A DNA stretch of 64,000 nt from Berberis thunbergii (lineage: Eukaryota; Streptophyta; Magnoliopsida; Ranunculales; Berberidaceae). Positions 24,728-36,581 of this stretch are shown piece after piece. The notes under the pieces were generated by a model. That model was not told the origin of the DNA and ran no database searches. It saw only the letters and a list, made by a program, of their open reading frames with translations. The stretch is taken from the NCBI GenBank assembly GCA_003290165.1, contig QNQO01001174.1:248001-312000 (forward strand), given 5' to 3'. Position 1 is the first letter of the stretch; each line of letters begins with the position of its first letter. Made by a program: the position numbers and the translations under genes.

Positions 24728-26857
24728 CTTTAAATTAGGGGTAGACAGGGAACGAGATCGAAATGGGTAGACCTCATCCTATCCCAAACGGGTTCGGGAC
24801 GGGATGAAATAAACAAGTAATTATAACAAGAAAATGTATGAGTTTATTTAGTAATATTTATGATTAATGTAAAATCTACAAAAACAAAAAATAAAATCAC
24901 AATAGACACTCTAAATCCAAAAAAAAAAAAAAACTAGTAAATGTGTGTCCTTTCGCTGAAGTAAATGTGAATAATTTTGTTTGTTAGAAGTAGCGCATAT
25001 ATTAAACCCCTGCCTATAGTTCATGAGTATTTGAATTATTGTCTACTAGAGTCGATGGTGGACATGACCATTGCGTTTACATTTTTTTTAATGTTCAAAC
25101 TTTATGTTCGTAGATGTTTCACTTTGTGTCCCTACTAGTGTGACAACGAGATAATGAAAAAGGTTCAAATAGAAAATTTATTTGACAAGTTTCTTGGACA
25201 CAACTCTCCATACATTGGCAACAGAGTATTATTGTCAACGAAAAAAAAATCATTGAAAAAACCATAAACTTGTTAATTTTTTTCAACAAAATATATTTTG
25301 TGAAAAACTTTCCTTGTTAAATAGGTAGCATCACCTCCAAACATAATTTCCCGCCAAATTGATTTAACAATAAAATATTTTTTATGATCACAAAATACTA
25401 GTTCATTGGTAATCATGGCATCATCTAGAATGAAATATTTTGTTGTTTATTAACAAAATATTTTTCTTGTTAACGGAATATTCACACTTATTCATTTCTG
25501 TTTAGTAACGAAATATGTTTTTTAGACAATAATCACATTATTAGTAATGATTCGGCTGGTTGATAATGATTAATAATTTTTTTCATTAGTTTTTTCTTGT
25601 TAAAACTAGTTTATTAATTTATAATAATAAAGTAATATTTCGTTGAAAATTGTTACACTATTGACAACTTTTTTTATTTTGTTGGAAATAATATATTTTT
25701 TAATGAAATCTATGTAGCAAGAAAATAAAATTTTGCTGGTAATTATAACCTTGTTAGTAACAAATTGTTTTCTAGAAAAAAAAATGATAATTACTTTAAT
25801 GAAAATCAATTTTATGTTAAAACTCACTAACTATTTTATAGCAACAAATCATTATTTTGTAGAAAATTTATATACTCATTTACTACAAGAAATGTGTTAT
25901 TTACTAACAATTTTTTTTTCATTGTTAATATGTTACTATTTATAACAGAAATAAATTTCATTGGAAAAACCATAAAGTTGTCACTTTTTGTAACAAAATC
26001 TATTTCGTTGGCAACTTTTCGTTATTAAAGAGGCGGTGGAAAATATTCATTTCAAAACCAAAATTTCACCAACATTATTTAGCAACAAAATATTTCTATG
26101 TCAACGAAAATTTTGTTTTTAAGTAATTATGATGTCATTTACAATAAATTGTTTCATTGCTAATAAAGATTAATATTATAGACAATTTTTTTTTGTAAAT
26201 GCACTTAACCCTTGTTTGCGTCTTTTCGATAATGAAACAAAATTTTCTCTAGTTAACTATCACGTTATTGCAATGATTTATTTGGTTACCTATAATGAAT
26301 TTTTTTTTCATAAAATTTATTTATATTTAAAGCTCCTAACTTCTTTATAGTGGAAAAATATTAGTTCGTTAAATTTTTTATTAGTAGCAATGATATTATG
26401 TTATCTGAAAAATCGAATAAAATTTCTTTTAACAATAAAATATGATTTTATTGTTAATTATAATATCATGGGTAATAACTTATTTTGTTGCTGAAGATTG
26501 ATAAAATTTTCATGAATTTTTTTTTCTTCTTATTAAAGCTCATTTCCTTATTTAGAACAATTTAATTTTATTTCATTGGGATATAACCAATTTCACTAAC
26601 ATATTACATATCTAGCAATTAAACGTTATTACTATCTTGTTGCTAATTATAATGGTGTTATTGTGAAATTTTTTGTTGCTAAAAATGGTAAATATTTCAC
26701 ATAAAACTTATAGTCGTGAAAATATTTAATCTTAATTTATAGTGATTAAATATTATTTATTGGTCCCGATTGTATACGTAGCAATGATTTTTTTTTAATT
26801 GCAAAAGAAGAATAATTTGATGTAATAAGTTATAAAGTTGCTTCACGCAACACAATT

Positions 26858-26937
26858 ATTCAAATAGCTCAACTGGTAAAGATTAAAATTGCAATAGATT
26901 TCACCGTAGGTCGGGAGTTCGATTCCTGTTGAGCCAG
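26858..26937 (+). repeat. Degenerate tRNA-like sequence
   Basis: TAGCTCAACTGGTAAAGA resembles an A box/D-arm and GGGAGTTCGATTCC a perfect B box/T-arm, ending TTGAGCCA. The 5' acceptor strand (ATTCAAA) does not pair with TTGAGCC, and the middle cannot form a normal anticodon arm. It is a pseudo-tRNA or SINE head inside the CACTA-like block. Confidence 0.55.
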
Positions 26938-26997
26938 AAAATAAATAAAATAATATAAAAATTTCCTTGGTAGTTAACAGTACCGACGACAATTTTC

Positions 26998-27366
26998 ATT
27001 GGCATACATGCATTTTACCAATGAAAAAAATTCTATGATAAATGTAGCTACCTTTGCCTACGACTATTTTCCTTGATGATTCTAAGTTTTTTCGAGAAAA
27101 AATTCATAGGTAAACAAAAGTTTTTTTCCTACAAAACAATTTGTTGGTAAAGATATTTGATTTTTACCAACAAATTTTTTCATTAACATACATGCATTTT
27201 ACCAATGAAAAAGATTCTATGATAAATATAGCTAACTTTGCCTACGACTATTTTCCTTGACGATTTTAAGTTTTTTCGAGAAAAAATTCATAGGTAAACA
27301 AAAGTTTTTTTTTTCCTACAAAACAATTTGTTGGTAAAGATATTTGATTTTTACGAACAAATTTTC
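26998..27366 (+). repeat. Tandem duplication, two 183-185 bp units
   Basis: Unit 1 (26998-27180) and unit 2 (27181-27366) differ at only a few positions, mainly in T-run length. Shared landmarks are ACATACATGCATTTTACCAA, CCTACGACTATTTTCCTTGA and ACAAAACAATTTGTTGGTAA. Confidence 0.92.
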
Positions 27367-28016
27367 TTGGTAGTTGTCAATATTACCAACACCATGTTTC
27401 CTTGACTTATCATCCGTCTTACCAACAAAAATATAATTCCTTAGTAAAAACCTTTAGCTACGGGGAATAGCAAATTTTTTCCCTGTTAAAAGTTTTTGTT
27501 AACGAAATTTTTTCTTGAAAAATGCCTTAATTGCTGTAGTGGGGTCTAATGCATTTGAGTGCTCTTATTCATATTAATAACGAGTGGCTACAAACTATAT
27601 ATGGGAGTATTCATAGTGGATTGTCTATCTTCTTCCCAAATTTTAAACTTAGTTAAAATATTAAAGATAATAAATATTAAATAAATAACTGCAAGACGAG
27701 ACGGGATGGGGGGGAACCCATCCCGATCTCATCCCATTCTATAAAAGAACGGGACGAAATTAGGATCGCGGCATGAGATGCCCACCCCTACTTTAAATTT
27801 CGAGATCTAAAAAAATGAAATATTTCAAGAAATTTCATAAAATCTCGCGAAATCACAATCCTTGGACTTGCCACAAAATATCAAGTTTTCTTATGGTATA
27901 CAAAATACAAGCCCCTAAATAGCTTTTCGATTCCATTTGGGCAGACTTACCCATGCCCAATAGTCTAGTGTAGGCATGACTCTCTCGCATAAGTGGCTCC
28001 AATCAACAATTTTAGA

Positions 28017-28166
28017 CAGTCAGGTTTGGTAGCCACTTTGAACAAAGTTTTGATTTTTTTACACTTCTAACATTTCTATAAATGTATTTTTTGTTGTGTT
28101 TTAAAGAGAAATGGTAAAAAATGTATTAAAAAAAAAAAAACCAAAAGTGGCTACTAAACCTGACTG
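28017..28166. mobile_element. MITE family D, copy 1
   Basis: 150 bp with inverted repeats CAGTCAGGTTTGGTAGCCAC and, on the other strand, CAGTCAGGTTTAGTAGCCAC. GAC may be a 3-bp flanking duplication. The ends resemble the next element, and the interior is AT-rich and non-coding. Confidence 0.75.
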
Positions 28167-28220
28167 ACTAGACTTACTCAGCTCTAATACTAGTTAAAAG
28201 TATTAAATATTAAAACTCAC

Positions 28221-28376
28221 GAGTAAGTCTAGGGAGCCATGTTTGTTGGCCACTATGGGATCACTTTCGAATTTTTGTTACATTTTTTTTAAAATACAAC
28301 TATAAATACCATCCATAGAAGGAGTGAAAATGTAAAAAAAAACTCTAAAATAGCCACCAAACATGACTTTCTAGAA
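28221..28376. mobile_element. MITE family D, copy 2
   Basis: Inverted ends GAGCCATGTTTGTTGGCCAC and, on the other strand, AAGTCATGTTTGGTGGCTAT, both preceded by TCTAG. The outer GAGTAAGTCTAG also occurs, inverted, beside copy 1, so true ends may lie slightly further out. Confidence 0.65.
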
Positions 28377-28511
28377 TTGTTAAAAACCCACACAATAATA
28401 ATGAGTCATTTCTAGAAAGTTAGGTCAGACACATCACGACAATAATAATAGAGATTATTATAATAGTGATTTTGTAATATCTAGAATTGTTGAAAACCGA
28501 CACAATAATAA

Positions 28512-28575
28512 TAGAGATTTCATCATTCTTTTGAGATCACGATATGTCACCTTGATTACAAAAACATGATTCTAA
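28512..28575. mobile_element. MITE family C fragment
   Basis: AGAGATTTCATCATTCTTTT and GATATGTCACCTTGATTACAA match the right half of the family C copies at 30378 and 46889. The left part is missing. Confidence 0.55.
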
Positions 28576-28599
28576 AAATATGATTTCGTAACATTTTTT

Positions 28600-29200
28600 A
28601 TTAAAACACACCAACCCTTGACCTCAAATAATGACTCCAGTCTCTTGCAGTTGAGCTCTCAACTCATCACATTCTTAAGACGAAAAGTTATCCTTATTTG
28701 TAAAGTAAATTCATTTTCAAAGGAATTTGTCTAGAGAGTCGGGTCAGACACATCAAACTCGCATCAAATCAGGCTCAATTCTCTCCATCATCCTATTTAT
28801 GTTCATAGTGTCCCAATCCAACATGATCACAAACACAAAAAGCCTCCTTAGATTGGGTAGTCCCCCCCTCCCCACCCCACATGATACGAGTGCAATATGT
28901 CCTCTTGAATAGTAAATTGTCTGCATTGTACAATACTACAATATGATGATCATCACCTCACCACCAACTTGAATCAGTGGCTCAATTTAAAATCAACTTT
29001 TAAAACTGGTTTATCAATCAGTGGGTTGGGTTTAGTGACAGTAAAGCAAACCAATAACACCACAAACTGAGGAAGGATCACAGCACAGCACAGCACAGCA
29101 CCAGCAAGTCAAGCAAATTGACTTCATTTGTCATTTTCAGTGAGGGCTAATGTTATTTTATTGAATACCTTTGACACCGAAACCAAGACCAAGGTATATA
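28600..29200. other. Intergenic
   Basis: No gene recognised. A short (CACAG) simple repeat lies at 29082-29102. Confidence 0.5.
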
Positions 29201-29206
29201 AACTAA

Positions 29207-29245
29207 CGAAAATTCTAAATGGCGAGGAAAGTGGCGAGAAAGATT
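29207..29245. mobile_element. Mutator-like MITE family A, terminal fragment
   Basis: AATTCTAAATGGCGAGGAAAG is the family A end sequence. TAAACTAACGAAA occurs on both sides (about 29199 and 29258), consistent with an internally deleted copy between target duplications. Confidence 0.5.
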
Positions 29246-29356
29246 CATGGTATACTATAAACTAACGAAATTTCAAAACAGCATAGAAAGATGGGTTGTC
29301 TTTTCTTTTCCTTGGTTTTTATACTACAACACATCTTTGAATCAATATCTGTCAAT

Positions 29357-29532
29357 GAGTTATTCTACATGGCGAGGAAAGGAGCGAGGGAAGGGAGGTT
29401 GCAGGATGGGAATCGTTCACCTCCTTTAAAATGCGTGTCGTCTTTTTTGACGCGCACATTCAAAAGGCGGTGAACGGTCCCATCCCGTCACCTCCCTCCC
29501 CTCGCTCATTTCCTCACCACGTAGAATAACTC
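29357..29532. mobile_element. Mutator-like MITE, family A, copy 3
   Basis: 176 bp. The outer 12 bp GAGTTATTCTAC / GTAGAATAACTC are perfect inverted repeats, followed by the family hairpin (GGCGAGGAAAGGAGCGAGG). The flanks share CTGTCAAT (29349-29356 and 29533-29540), extending to 9 bp with one mismatch. Confidence 0.88.
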
Positions 29533-29540
29533 CTGTCAAT

Positions 29541-30370
29541 ATCTTTGAATCATTATCAGTCAACTTACATATACATTGTAGCTCGTGGAGAATCTCGCTG
29601 ATTAATCAACCTACAATAAAATAATTATGGAGAATCTCGTGGAGCTCGTGATGTAATTATGGATCTGATATATTGTTAAAATAATTATTAGGTGGAGTAG
29701 TCAATTTTCAGAATTATTTTTATTGAAACATTATGTTACATAATTCATTGCTGTGGGTAAAAAATTATTTGCATGTTTCTTGCTTCCATCAACAGCATGC
29801 AGCTTGTTTCCATTAATAAGACTCGAACACGGATTTCAAAGTTGCTATAAGCTCGAGATTTACTCGGATGAAATTAGTTTTGAGTCCAATCAAACATTGG
29901 ATTCTAAATAGAGTCAAAGTGCCTAAGAAACTTAATTATGCACATGTAAGATCTTATGTGAAATCTCCTCCCTTCATCACGTTTTGGATTACATGGATAA
30001 TTGGGAGGAAACACTCACTATAAGAGATGATGAAAGAAATAAGAAATGTATGCACACACATTGCAATGTCCATACTGTCTTCATTATTTCTTGCATTGAT
30101 ATCTGATTTAAGCATCAGAGTGCCTTTGCCCACTACCACGATAATTTTCAACTTAACCACTGCTCATTTTTTGCAGGCTCGAGATCAGCTCGATCATCAA
30201 AGCAATGACAGATCTGAACACATCAGTAATCATATGATTATCGGGTAACTTTTTTAAAAGTTAAAATGAGGGATCAACCATCCCCCATTTTAATTAAATT
30301 TAGGGGTCCCCTGTTTCTTTGTCACTCAAATTATATCCCCTATTTTTATTTTTTCATCATTATTTAAATG
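29541..30370. other. Intergenic
   Basis: No gene recognised; short frames on both strands near 30000 lack family features. Confidence 0.5.
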
Positions 30371-30377
30371 AGTGAGG

Positions 30378-30590
30378 CTAAGGAACCAGGTTTTGCAATC
30401 AGGATGATGTGACATTGTCAGATGAAGTTTTTTTACAACTTCGTGATACACACAAACCTTTTGGGGATTTGATGTGACATCGTAAGATGAAGTTTTTACA
30501 ACCCCGAGATACACAAATTTTTTAAAGAAATTTTATCATTATTTCGAGATTACGCCACATCACCCTGATTGTAAAAACTTGGTTTTCTAG
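30378..30590. mobile_element. MITE family C, copy 2
   Basis: Left CTAAGGAACCAGGTTTTGCAA and right end (other strand) CTAGAAAACCAAGTTTTTACAA are inverted. Inside, GATGTGACAT(C/T)GT(A/C)AGATGAAG occurs twice, a small internal duplication. Same family as 4867 and 46889. Confidence 0.7.
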
Positions 30591-30599
30591 CATTTTTGT

Positions 30600-31740
30600 A
30601 TTTAAATATATATTTCCTTAACTTTTAAAAAATTTTATTTAAATTTATTTGATTGGAGTAAAAAAAAGGAATAATTGAAATATTTTAATATTGTTTTAGA
30701 TTTAAGTGATGGTACAATTTCCCTAAATTTTAAAAAAAAAATTAAAAGTGAAATTAAAATAGAAAATACTTCACAAAATTCATTAGAGCGTACATATTCT
30801 CACATTCATGAAATCCATTTGAAATGCTGTAGTAGTATACACTTAAAAATATAGGAATCACTGTTTGAGCTTGTGACATACACTAGCATATCATATCAAT
30901 ATCTTTTCATAGATTAGGCATTTGAATTCATGGAGTCTAAGTTGCGATGCTAATTACATATCTGTACACCAAACCATTTATGCTTAGACTATTTTTTAAC
31001 TAAGGAGTGTGATTTCTTTCGAAATTTGAAATATTTATTTTATTAAATCAATCTCGATTTCTATACATTTTAACTGGTTATAATGTTAGTTTAGCATTAA
31101 AATTTTGTTATATAAATGATTATTATTCTATATTACAATTTAGAGATGTGTTTTAATATTCATTACTGACTGGGACAAAGTTAAATCGAAAGAATTAGAG
31201 ATAAAAGATGATTATGATTAAAAATTGGAAAATGTATTGAATTTGAGGGTTAAAATTTATTTTACATGATGACATATTTGTAAATATAAAACATGTAGAA
31301 TGACAAAAATAATGGAAAACTTTTGATAAAAATTGATGGAATGCACATGTGGCGGAAAGAAAAAATATTGTTTTTTGATTTTAGCAAAATGAAAATTATC
31401 ATAACTATCTACATTGTTATCGGATTTTGATAAAGTTGATATCGTTGAAATTCGTTTTTTAAGATATTTGCAACAAAATCAATGATCAACACGAGCACTA
31501 AAGTTTTAAAATATGTATTTCATAATTAAAAAATATATAAAGTATTTCACGTTTTTAATATTTTTTAAAGCAATAAAATGAGTCGATCAGACCTAAAAAA
31601 ATGAATCGAGCATCTTAATGCCCGTTTATACAAAAACTCTAAACTTCATATTTGCTTTAAACTAGAACAATTTCCAAAACCAAACACACAACACCATGAC
31701 TCCTTTCTCGCCCCTTGTTTCACGTTTCACTCTCCAAACG
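30600..31740. other. AT-rich upstream region of PDC gene 1
   Basis: No gene. Extreme AT content until about 31690, where composition changes to C-rich leader sequence. Confidence 0.5.
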
Positions 31741-31745
31741 CCACC

Positions 31746-31752
31746 TATAAAG
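31746..31752 (+). promoter_or_regulatory. Putative TATA box of PDC gene 1
   Basis: TATAAAG in CACCTATAAAGTTC, 146 bp before the ATG at 31892. Consistent with a leader of about 115 nt. Positional inference. Confidence 0.55.
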
Positions 31753-31891
31753 TTCAACCCAATTTGCTTGCCTCTCTTCACTCCAAACCATTTCTTACAA
31801 TATCCTACTTTCTTTATCTCTCTTAGAATTTCATCAAACACTTTTCATAAAACACCACACTTTCTCATTGAATTCCATCAAACACTTCACC

Positions 31892-34800
31892 ATGTCGACA
31901 CAAATCGGAAGTCTAAACTCATGCAATCCCACAAGCAACAACGTGGGGTGTCCAAACAACCACAAGGTCTCCACAATCCAGAACCATAGCTCGTCGTCCC
32001 CAATGGCCTCGGCCGAGTCGACTCTGGGTCGACATGTCGCGCGTCGACTCGTTCAAGTCGGGGTCAGTGACGTCTTCTCTGTTCCTGGGGACTTCAACCT
32101 CACTCTTCTTGACCACCTCCTTGCCGAGCCTGGGCTCAACCTCGTTGGGTGTTGTAATGAACTCAACGCAGGGTACGCTGCCGATGGGTACGCGAGGTCT
32201 CGTGGGGTTGGTGCGTGTGTTGTTACGTTCACTGTTGGTGGGCTTAGTGTCATCAACGCCATTGCTGGTGCTTATAGTGAGAACCTCCCCATTGTGTGCA
32301 TTGTTGGTGGCCCAAACTCGAATGACTATGGGACTAACAGGATTCTTCACCACACTATTGGGTTGCCTGATTTCAGTCAAGAACTCAGATGCTTTCAGGC
32401 TGTCACTTGTTATCAGGTACTAACTCTGCTCTGTTTAACTACTAGTCACATTTGCTACCCTGTTTTTGATCTCTATGATTTTGTGTGATATTTATTGTTT
32501 TCCAGAACTCTACTAACTACTAGTCAAATACTCATTTCTTGATTCTCTTTAATTTCTACGATCTTGGATGAATACCCACTTTTAATTCACTATGGTTTAG
32601 GGTGTTATTTCTTGATTTGGGCGTGGGTCAGTTGTTTTCGATGAATATCTTGGTTTGGGTATTGATCAATTTTAATGATCTTGATCTATGTTGGTATTGA
32701 ACAATTTTGATGAATATATTGGTTTAGTTATTTGTGTGATTTTAATGAAACTTTTTTTTAATCTTGGTACTTGGCAATTTTGATGCACAGTCCATTTTGA
32801 AATCTGCTTGAATTAGTGGTGATCTGGGTGTGAATTTTTTTTTTTATGATGAATTTGATTTGTGAAGTGATCTGATGAAGAATTTAAAATTGTGGTGATT
32901 ATGGACTATGTTTTTGAATGTGTAGGCAGTGGTGAATAATTTGGAAGATGCGCATGAGCAGATCGATACAGCGATCTCGACTTGTCTAAAAGAGAGCAAG
33001 CCTGTTTATATCAGCATTAGTTGTAATCTGGCTGCAATCCCGCATCCTACTTTCAGCAGGGAACCTGTTCCGTTCTGTATTGCTCCCAAGTAATTCAACC
33101 ATCAACTCCTCTTTTTGTGATCTCCTATTTAATTTGATGTTTGTATGGATTTGTTTATCTAAATCGATTAAGAGTTCAGAGTTCCATCCATGAGCTAAGG
33201 ACTAAATGGGGGACTCTTTTAAATTCGTGACTAAAAGCAACTAAGAAACAAATTGCCCAATAATGCTTATTTTCTGTTTTATATTCCTTACCGACAGTAG
33301 GAGTGTTGGAGTGACTCGATAGAGAATAGGACATGCTAAATAGCCGCCCAATTTGATTTCTTCTAATAACTCATTAGATAAGGAGAAGTGGTTTCTATAG
33401 TATATGCTTTTCCCTTCTGTTGGAGATACCATATAGAGTAGTCATTTAAAAAGATGAACTTTGTGGCTTACAAGTAAATCTGCACTCAGTCAATATTTCT
33501 TTTAGTATGATAAAGTTAATATAAATCGAGTTTTAATCTCATGTGGAGTAATTGTAAGTTAATTCTCCATCCATTGTATTCTCTATGTTCGGTTATCCTA
33601 GCATTCGAAAGTTTAATATGATATCCGTTGACATTATAATAACATCTATGAAGTGATTCACATTGTGGATCTTAAGTTATTCAACAACCAAAGAAACCTG
33701 AGATGAATACTAGATATGTGTGTTTGTGAAGGGAAGAACTAATTTTATATTCAATCGTCTGGATAATGCAGAGTGAGCAACCAGATGGGTCTAGAAGCCG
33801 CAGTGGAGGCTACAGCAGAGTTTTTGAACAAGGCAGTGAAACCGGTGATGGTCGCGGGACCAAAACTTCGGGTGGCAAAGGCACAAGATGCTTTTGTTGA
33901 ATTAGCTGATGCTTGTGGTTATCCATTGGCAGTGATGCCATCCGCAAAGGGTCTAGTTCCAGAACACCACCCAAAGTTTATAGGGACATACTGGGGTGCG
34001 GTGAGCACTGCATTCTGTTCTGAGATTGTTGAATCAGCTGATGCATATATCTTTGCTGGACCTATTTTTAACGACTACAGCTCAGTTGGGTATTCTCTAC
34101 TTCTCAAGAAGGAGAAGGCTGTAATTGTGCAGCCTGATCGGGTGGTTGTAGGAAATGGCCCTACTTTTGGGTGTATTTTGATGAAGGATTTCCTCTCAGC
34201 ACTTGCTAAGAAGCTTAAACACAATCCAACTGCACATGAGAATTATAACCGGATCTATGTCCCTGAAGGGGTTCCTCTCAAATGTCAGGCAAAGGAAGCT
34301 TTGAGAGTTAATGTCCTTTTTAAGCATATACAAGCAATGATTTCAGGTGATACTGCTGTGATAGCTGAGACTGGCGATTCTTGGTTTAACTGCCAGAAGC
34401 TAAAATTGCCTAAGGGATGTGGGTAAGCAAATAAAACCAGAATCTTGCTGTCCGTTTGTGTTTTTAAAGCTCAGTTTAATGCACCATTAATGAGTTCCTG
34501 ACAAAAAATGAAATTGGTGCATCTGTCGTAGGTATGAGTTCCAAATGCAATATGGATCAATTGGATGGTCAGTTGGAGCAACACTTGGATATGCACAGGC
34601 TGCAAAAGATAAGCGGGTGATTGCATGCATTGGTGATGGAAGCTTCCAGGTCACAAACGCAGGCCCGATAATATTCTGTACAACATTTTCTTTTGTGTGG
34701 ATATTTTTATTTTAAATTTCCAATTGAACTCTTTGCAGGTGACAGCTCAAGATATATCAACCATGATCCGATGTGGACAAAATACAATCATCTTCCTCAT

Positions 34801-35238
34801 AAATAATGGTGGGTACACCATAGAGGTTGAGATCCATGATGGCCCCTACAATGTGATTAAGAATTGGAACTACACTGGGTTAGTGGATGCAATCCACAAT
34901 GGCGAAGGCAATTGCTGGACAACCAAGGTATGATTGTTTGTGCAATCTAAGATTAGATCAATTTTGTGGGACACACGGTCTGCACAAAAAACATGCAAAT
35001 GACATGGTTGGTTTGCATTGATAGGAAACCTGTAATGACTCCATTTGTGTTAAATTTGGTGATGCAGGTGAAGTGTGAGGAGGAGCTCGTGGAAGCAATA
35101 GCAACAGCAACAGGGGACAAGAAGGACTGCCTATGCTTCATAGAGGTGATTGCTCACAAGGATGATACAAGCAAAGAGCTTCTTGAGTGGGGGTCTAGAG
35201 TTTCTGCTGCTAACAGTCGGCCACCAAACCCTCAGTAA
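31892..35238 (+). CDS. PDC: Pyruvate decarboxylase (PDC gene 1, complete)
   Basis: Cytosolic thiamine-diphosphate enzyme that converts pyruvate to acetaldehyde and CO2, the first step of ethanolic fermentation. Six exons: 31892-32416, 32926-33089, 33772-34422, 34532-34649, 34739-34927, 35068-35238; phases agree and give 605 residues, normal for plant PDC. The N-terminal PYR domain shows [15 protein letters not shown], the cofactor-activating Glu in [15 protein letters not shown] and the paired His of NRILHHTIG. The C-terminal domain has the ThDP motif GDGSFQ ... INNGGYT. The ATG at 31892 ([15 protein letters not shown]) fits the family start; an in-frame ATG 24 bases upstream is possible but not conserved. 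It is one of three PDC copies in the window and appears intact. Confidence 0.96.
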
Positions 35239-36292
35239 AACCTTCGGACCATCAAATCAATCATCATATGGCTTCTAGTTACTTTCATATTGTTCATTCC
35301 TGTTTCTCCACGATGAAATGAATTCAGTGATATTCGCCTTGTTAAATATGAAGTTTTAGTCTATTTGTCAAGTGAATTGATATTAGTTCTGTGAGGCGGG
35401 AACAACCATCATATTGAGTGTAATGTAACAGCATCTCTCTTTATTCAGAAATGTCTTTTGTATTTTAGACTTTATGTCTTCATTACTCAAAGCTTCTCTC
35501 AATTTTTTTTTAATAAACCTGAAATCAGTTGAACTTTATGGACAAAAGTGTTCTAGTGTTCTAGTTGAACAGTGAATCAAGGATCACGGTGGTTAAAGGC
35601 ATTCAGATAATAAAGTCAGACTCTAAATAAGAAGGTGGAATTCAGTTAGTGTTATTTCATTTCCATGACTTGATCTTCTGTAGTCTTTGTTTCCCTTTAA
35701 AACTCAATGTCCTTCTCCTAGCTGGATTAGGAGTGGTTTAAATGTGTGTTGGGCTTATTTTTGGCCGAAGGTCTGTGTTCTGACATATCTATCTTGGGCT
35801 AAACTATTAGCTTTCTGCTATATTGGGATTTCTTAATCTGGGCTTGATCTCCTGACTCATAGGCTGAATTGGGACTGATTCTGTCCCTGCCATCTTCTAT
35901 TAGGATTGGTTCGTGTCGTGTGCTATGTGTTCGATTATGATTGAGCAAATGTTCGATATTTCATTAGAAAGTAATATTGGAGTCAAAATCTGCGAAAGTT
36001 CATTTAAGATGAGTTACTTTTAGGTTTTGAGAACTTGGGAAGATGTTCTTCATTAACTAAATTGTCACCAAATTGAATTTGGAAATCTCTTATGCAAGTT
36101 TTATGAGTGGATATCATTTACTACCAAACAATTAAGGTTATGTTTCTCACAGAGCTTTTCTTGTTCCAAAATCGCAGTGAACCAAGCTCATCTTCTCCAC
36201 TTGATCTAATTACCCATTTAACCCATCATTACAACATAGCCATTACTCACTTTCCTCGAGCTTCATCCCTCAGTCCTTCCCCTCACTTGATC
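35239..36292. other. 3' flank of PDC gene 1
   Basis: Bases 35239-35565 are duplicated at 45940-46445 behind the truncated PDC copy. The rest has no gene. The Gypsy-type element begins at 36293. Confidence 0.7.
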
Positions 36293-36581
36293 TAATAGAG
36301 ACCTTGACCTTTTGATTGGAGATCAAATCACCTAGATCCTTTGATTGGGGATCAGCCACCAAATAATTAAATAAAACTTGTATTGCTTGCCTAAACTCTA
36401 TTACATCATATGTATTTATAACTGAAAGCAAAGAATACTACTTCCTAATTGAATTCAATCCTAATTCTAATCAAACAATAGCTCCTAATTCAAAACAAGC
36501 TAATATTCCCTAATTAGAATATTGTTATAACTAAGACATTCTAATCTCAAGTAAATACTAAATAGGATTAGTATCCTAACA
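36293..36581 (-). repeat. 3' LTR of the Gypsy-type element
   Basis: 289 bp; on the minus strand starts TGTTAGGATACTAATCC. Differs from the other LTR only at one T/C within GATCAAA(T/C)CACC. Confidence 0.92.

Larger units (their letters stand above)
25150..27541. mobile_element. CACTA-like AT-rich insertion inside the hAT element
   Basis: The right edge reads CACTACAGCAATTAAGG on the minus strand (ends at 27541), a typical CACTA terminus. The body is made of short degenerate inverted units such as TAACAAAATATTTCGTTGNTAA, common in subterminal parts of plant CACTA elements. A second terminus-like string, TACTACAAGAAATGTG, lies at about 25882. The left boundary was not found, and no transposase frames survive. 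It may be more than one nested copy. Confidence 0.5.
24736..27790. mobile_element. hAT-type element (3.06 kb) enlarged by a nested insertion
   Basis: Begins TAGGGGTAGACAGGG and ends ...CCCACCCCTA (TAGGGGTGGGCA on the other strand). An exact 8-bp target duplication CTTTAAAT lies at 24728-24735 and 27791-27798, as expected for hAT. Both ends carry GGGACGGGATGAAAT-like sequence in inverted orientation. There is no hAT transposase. Most of the length is an AT-rich block of CACTA character (see next). Confidence 0.85.

Noticed and set aside
26998..27366. Possible CRISPR-like or satellite array
   Set aside because: Only two units without spacers; a simple tandem duplication in a plant transposon.
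32034..32423. Long alternative frames over PDC exon 1 on both strands
   Set aside because: Shadows of the conserved PDC frame; the same occurs at 47539-47965.
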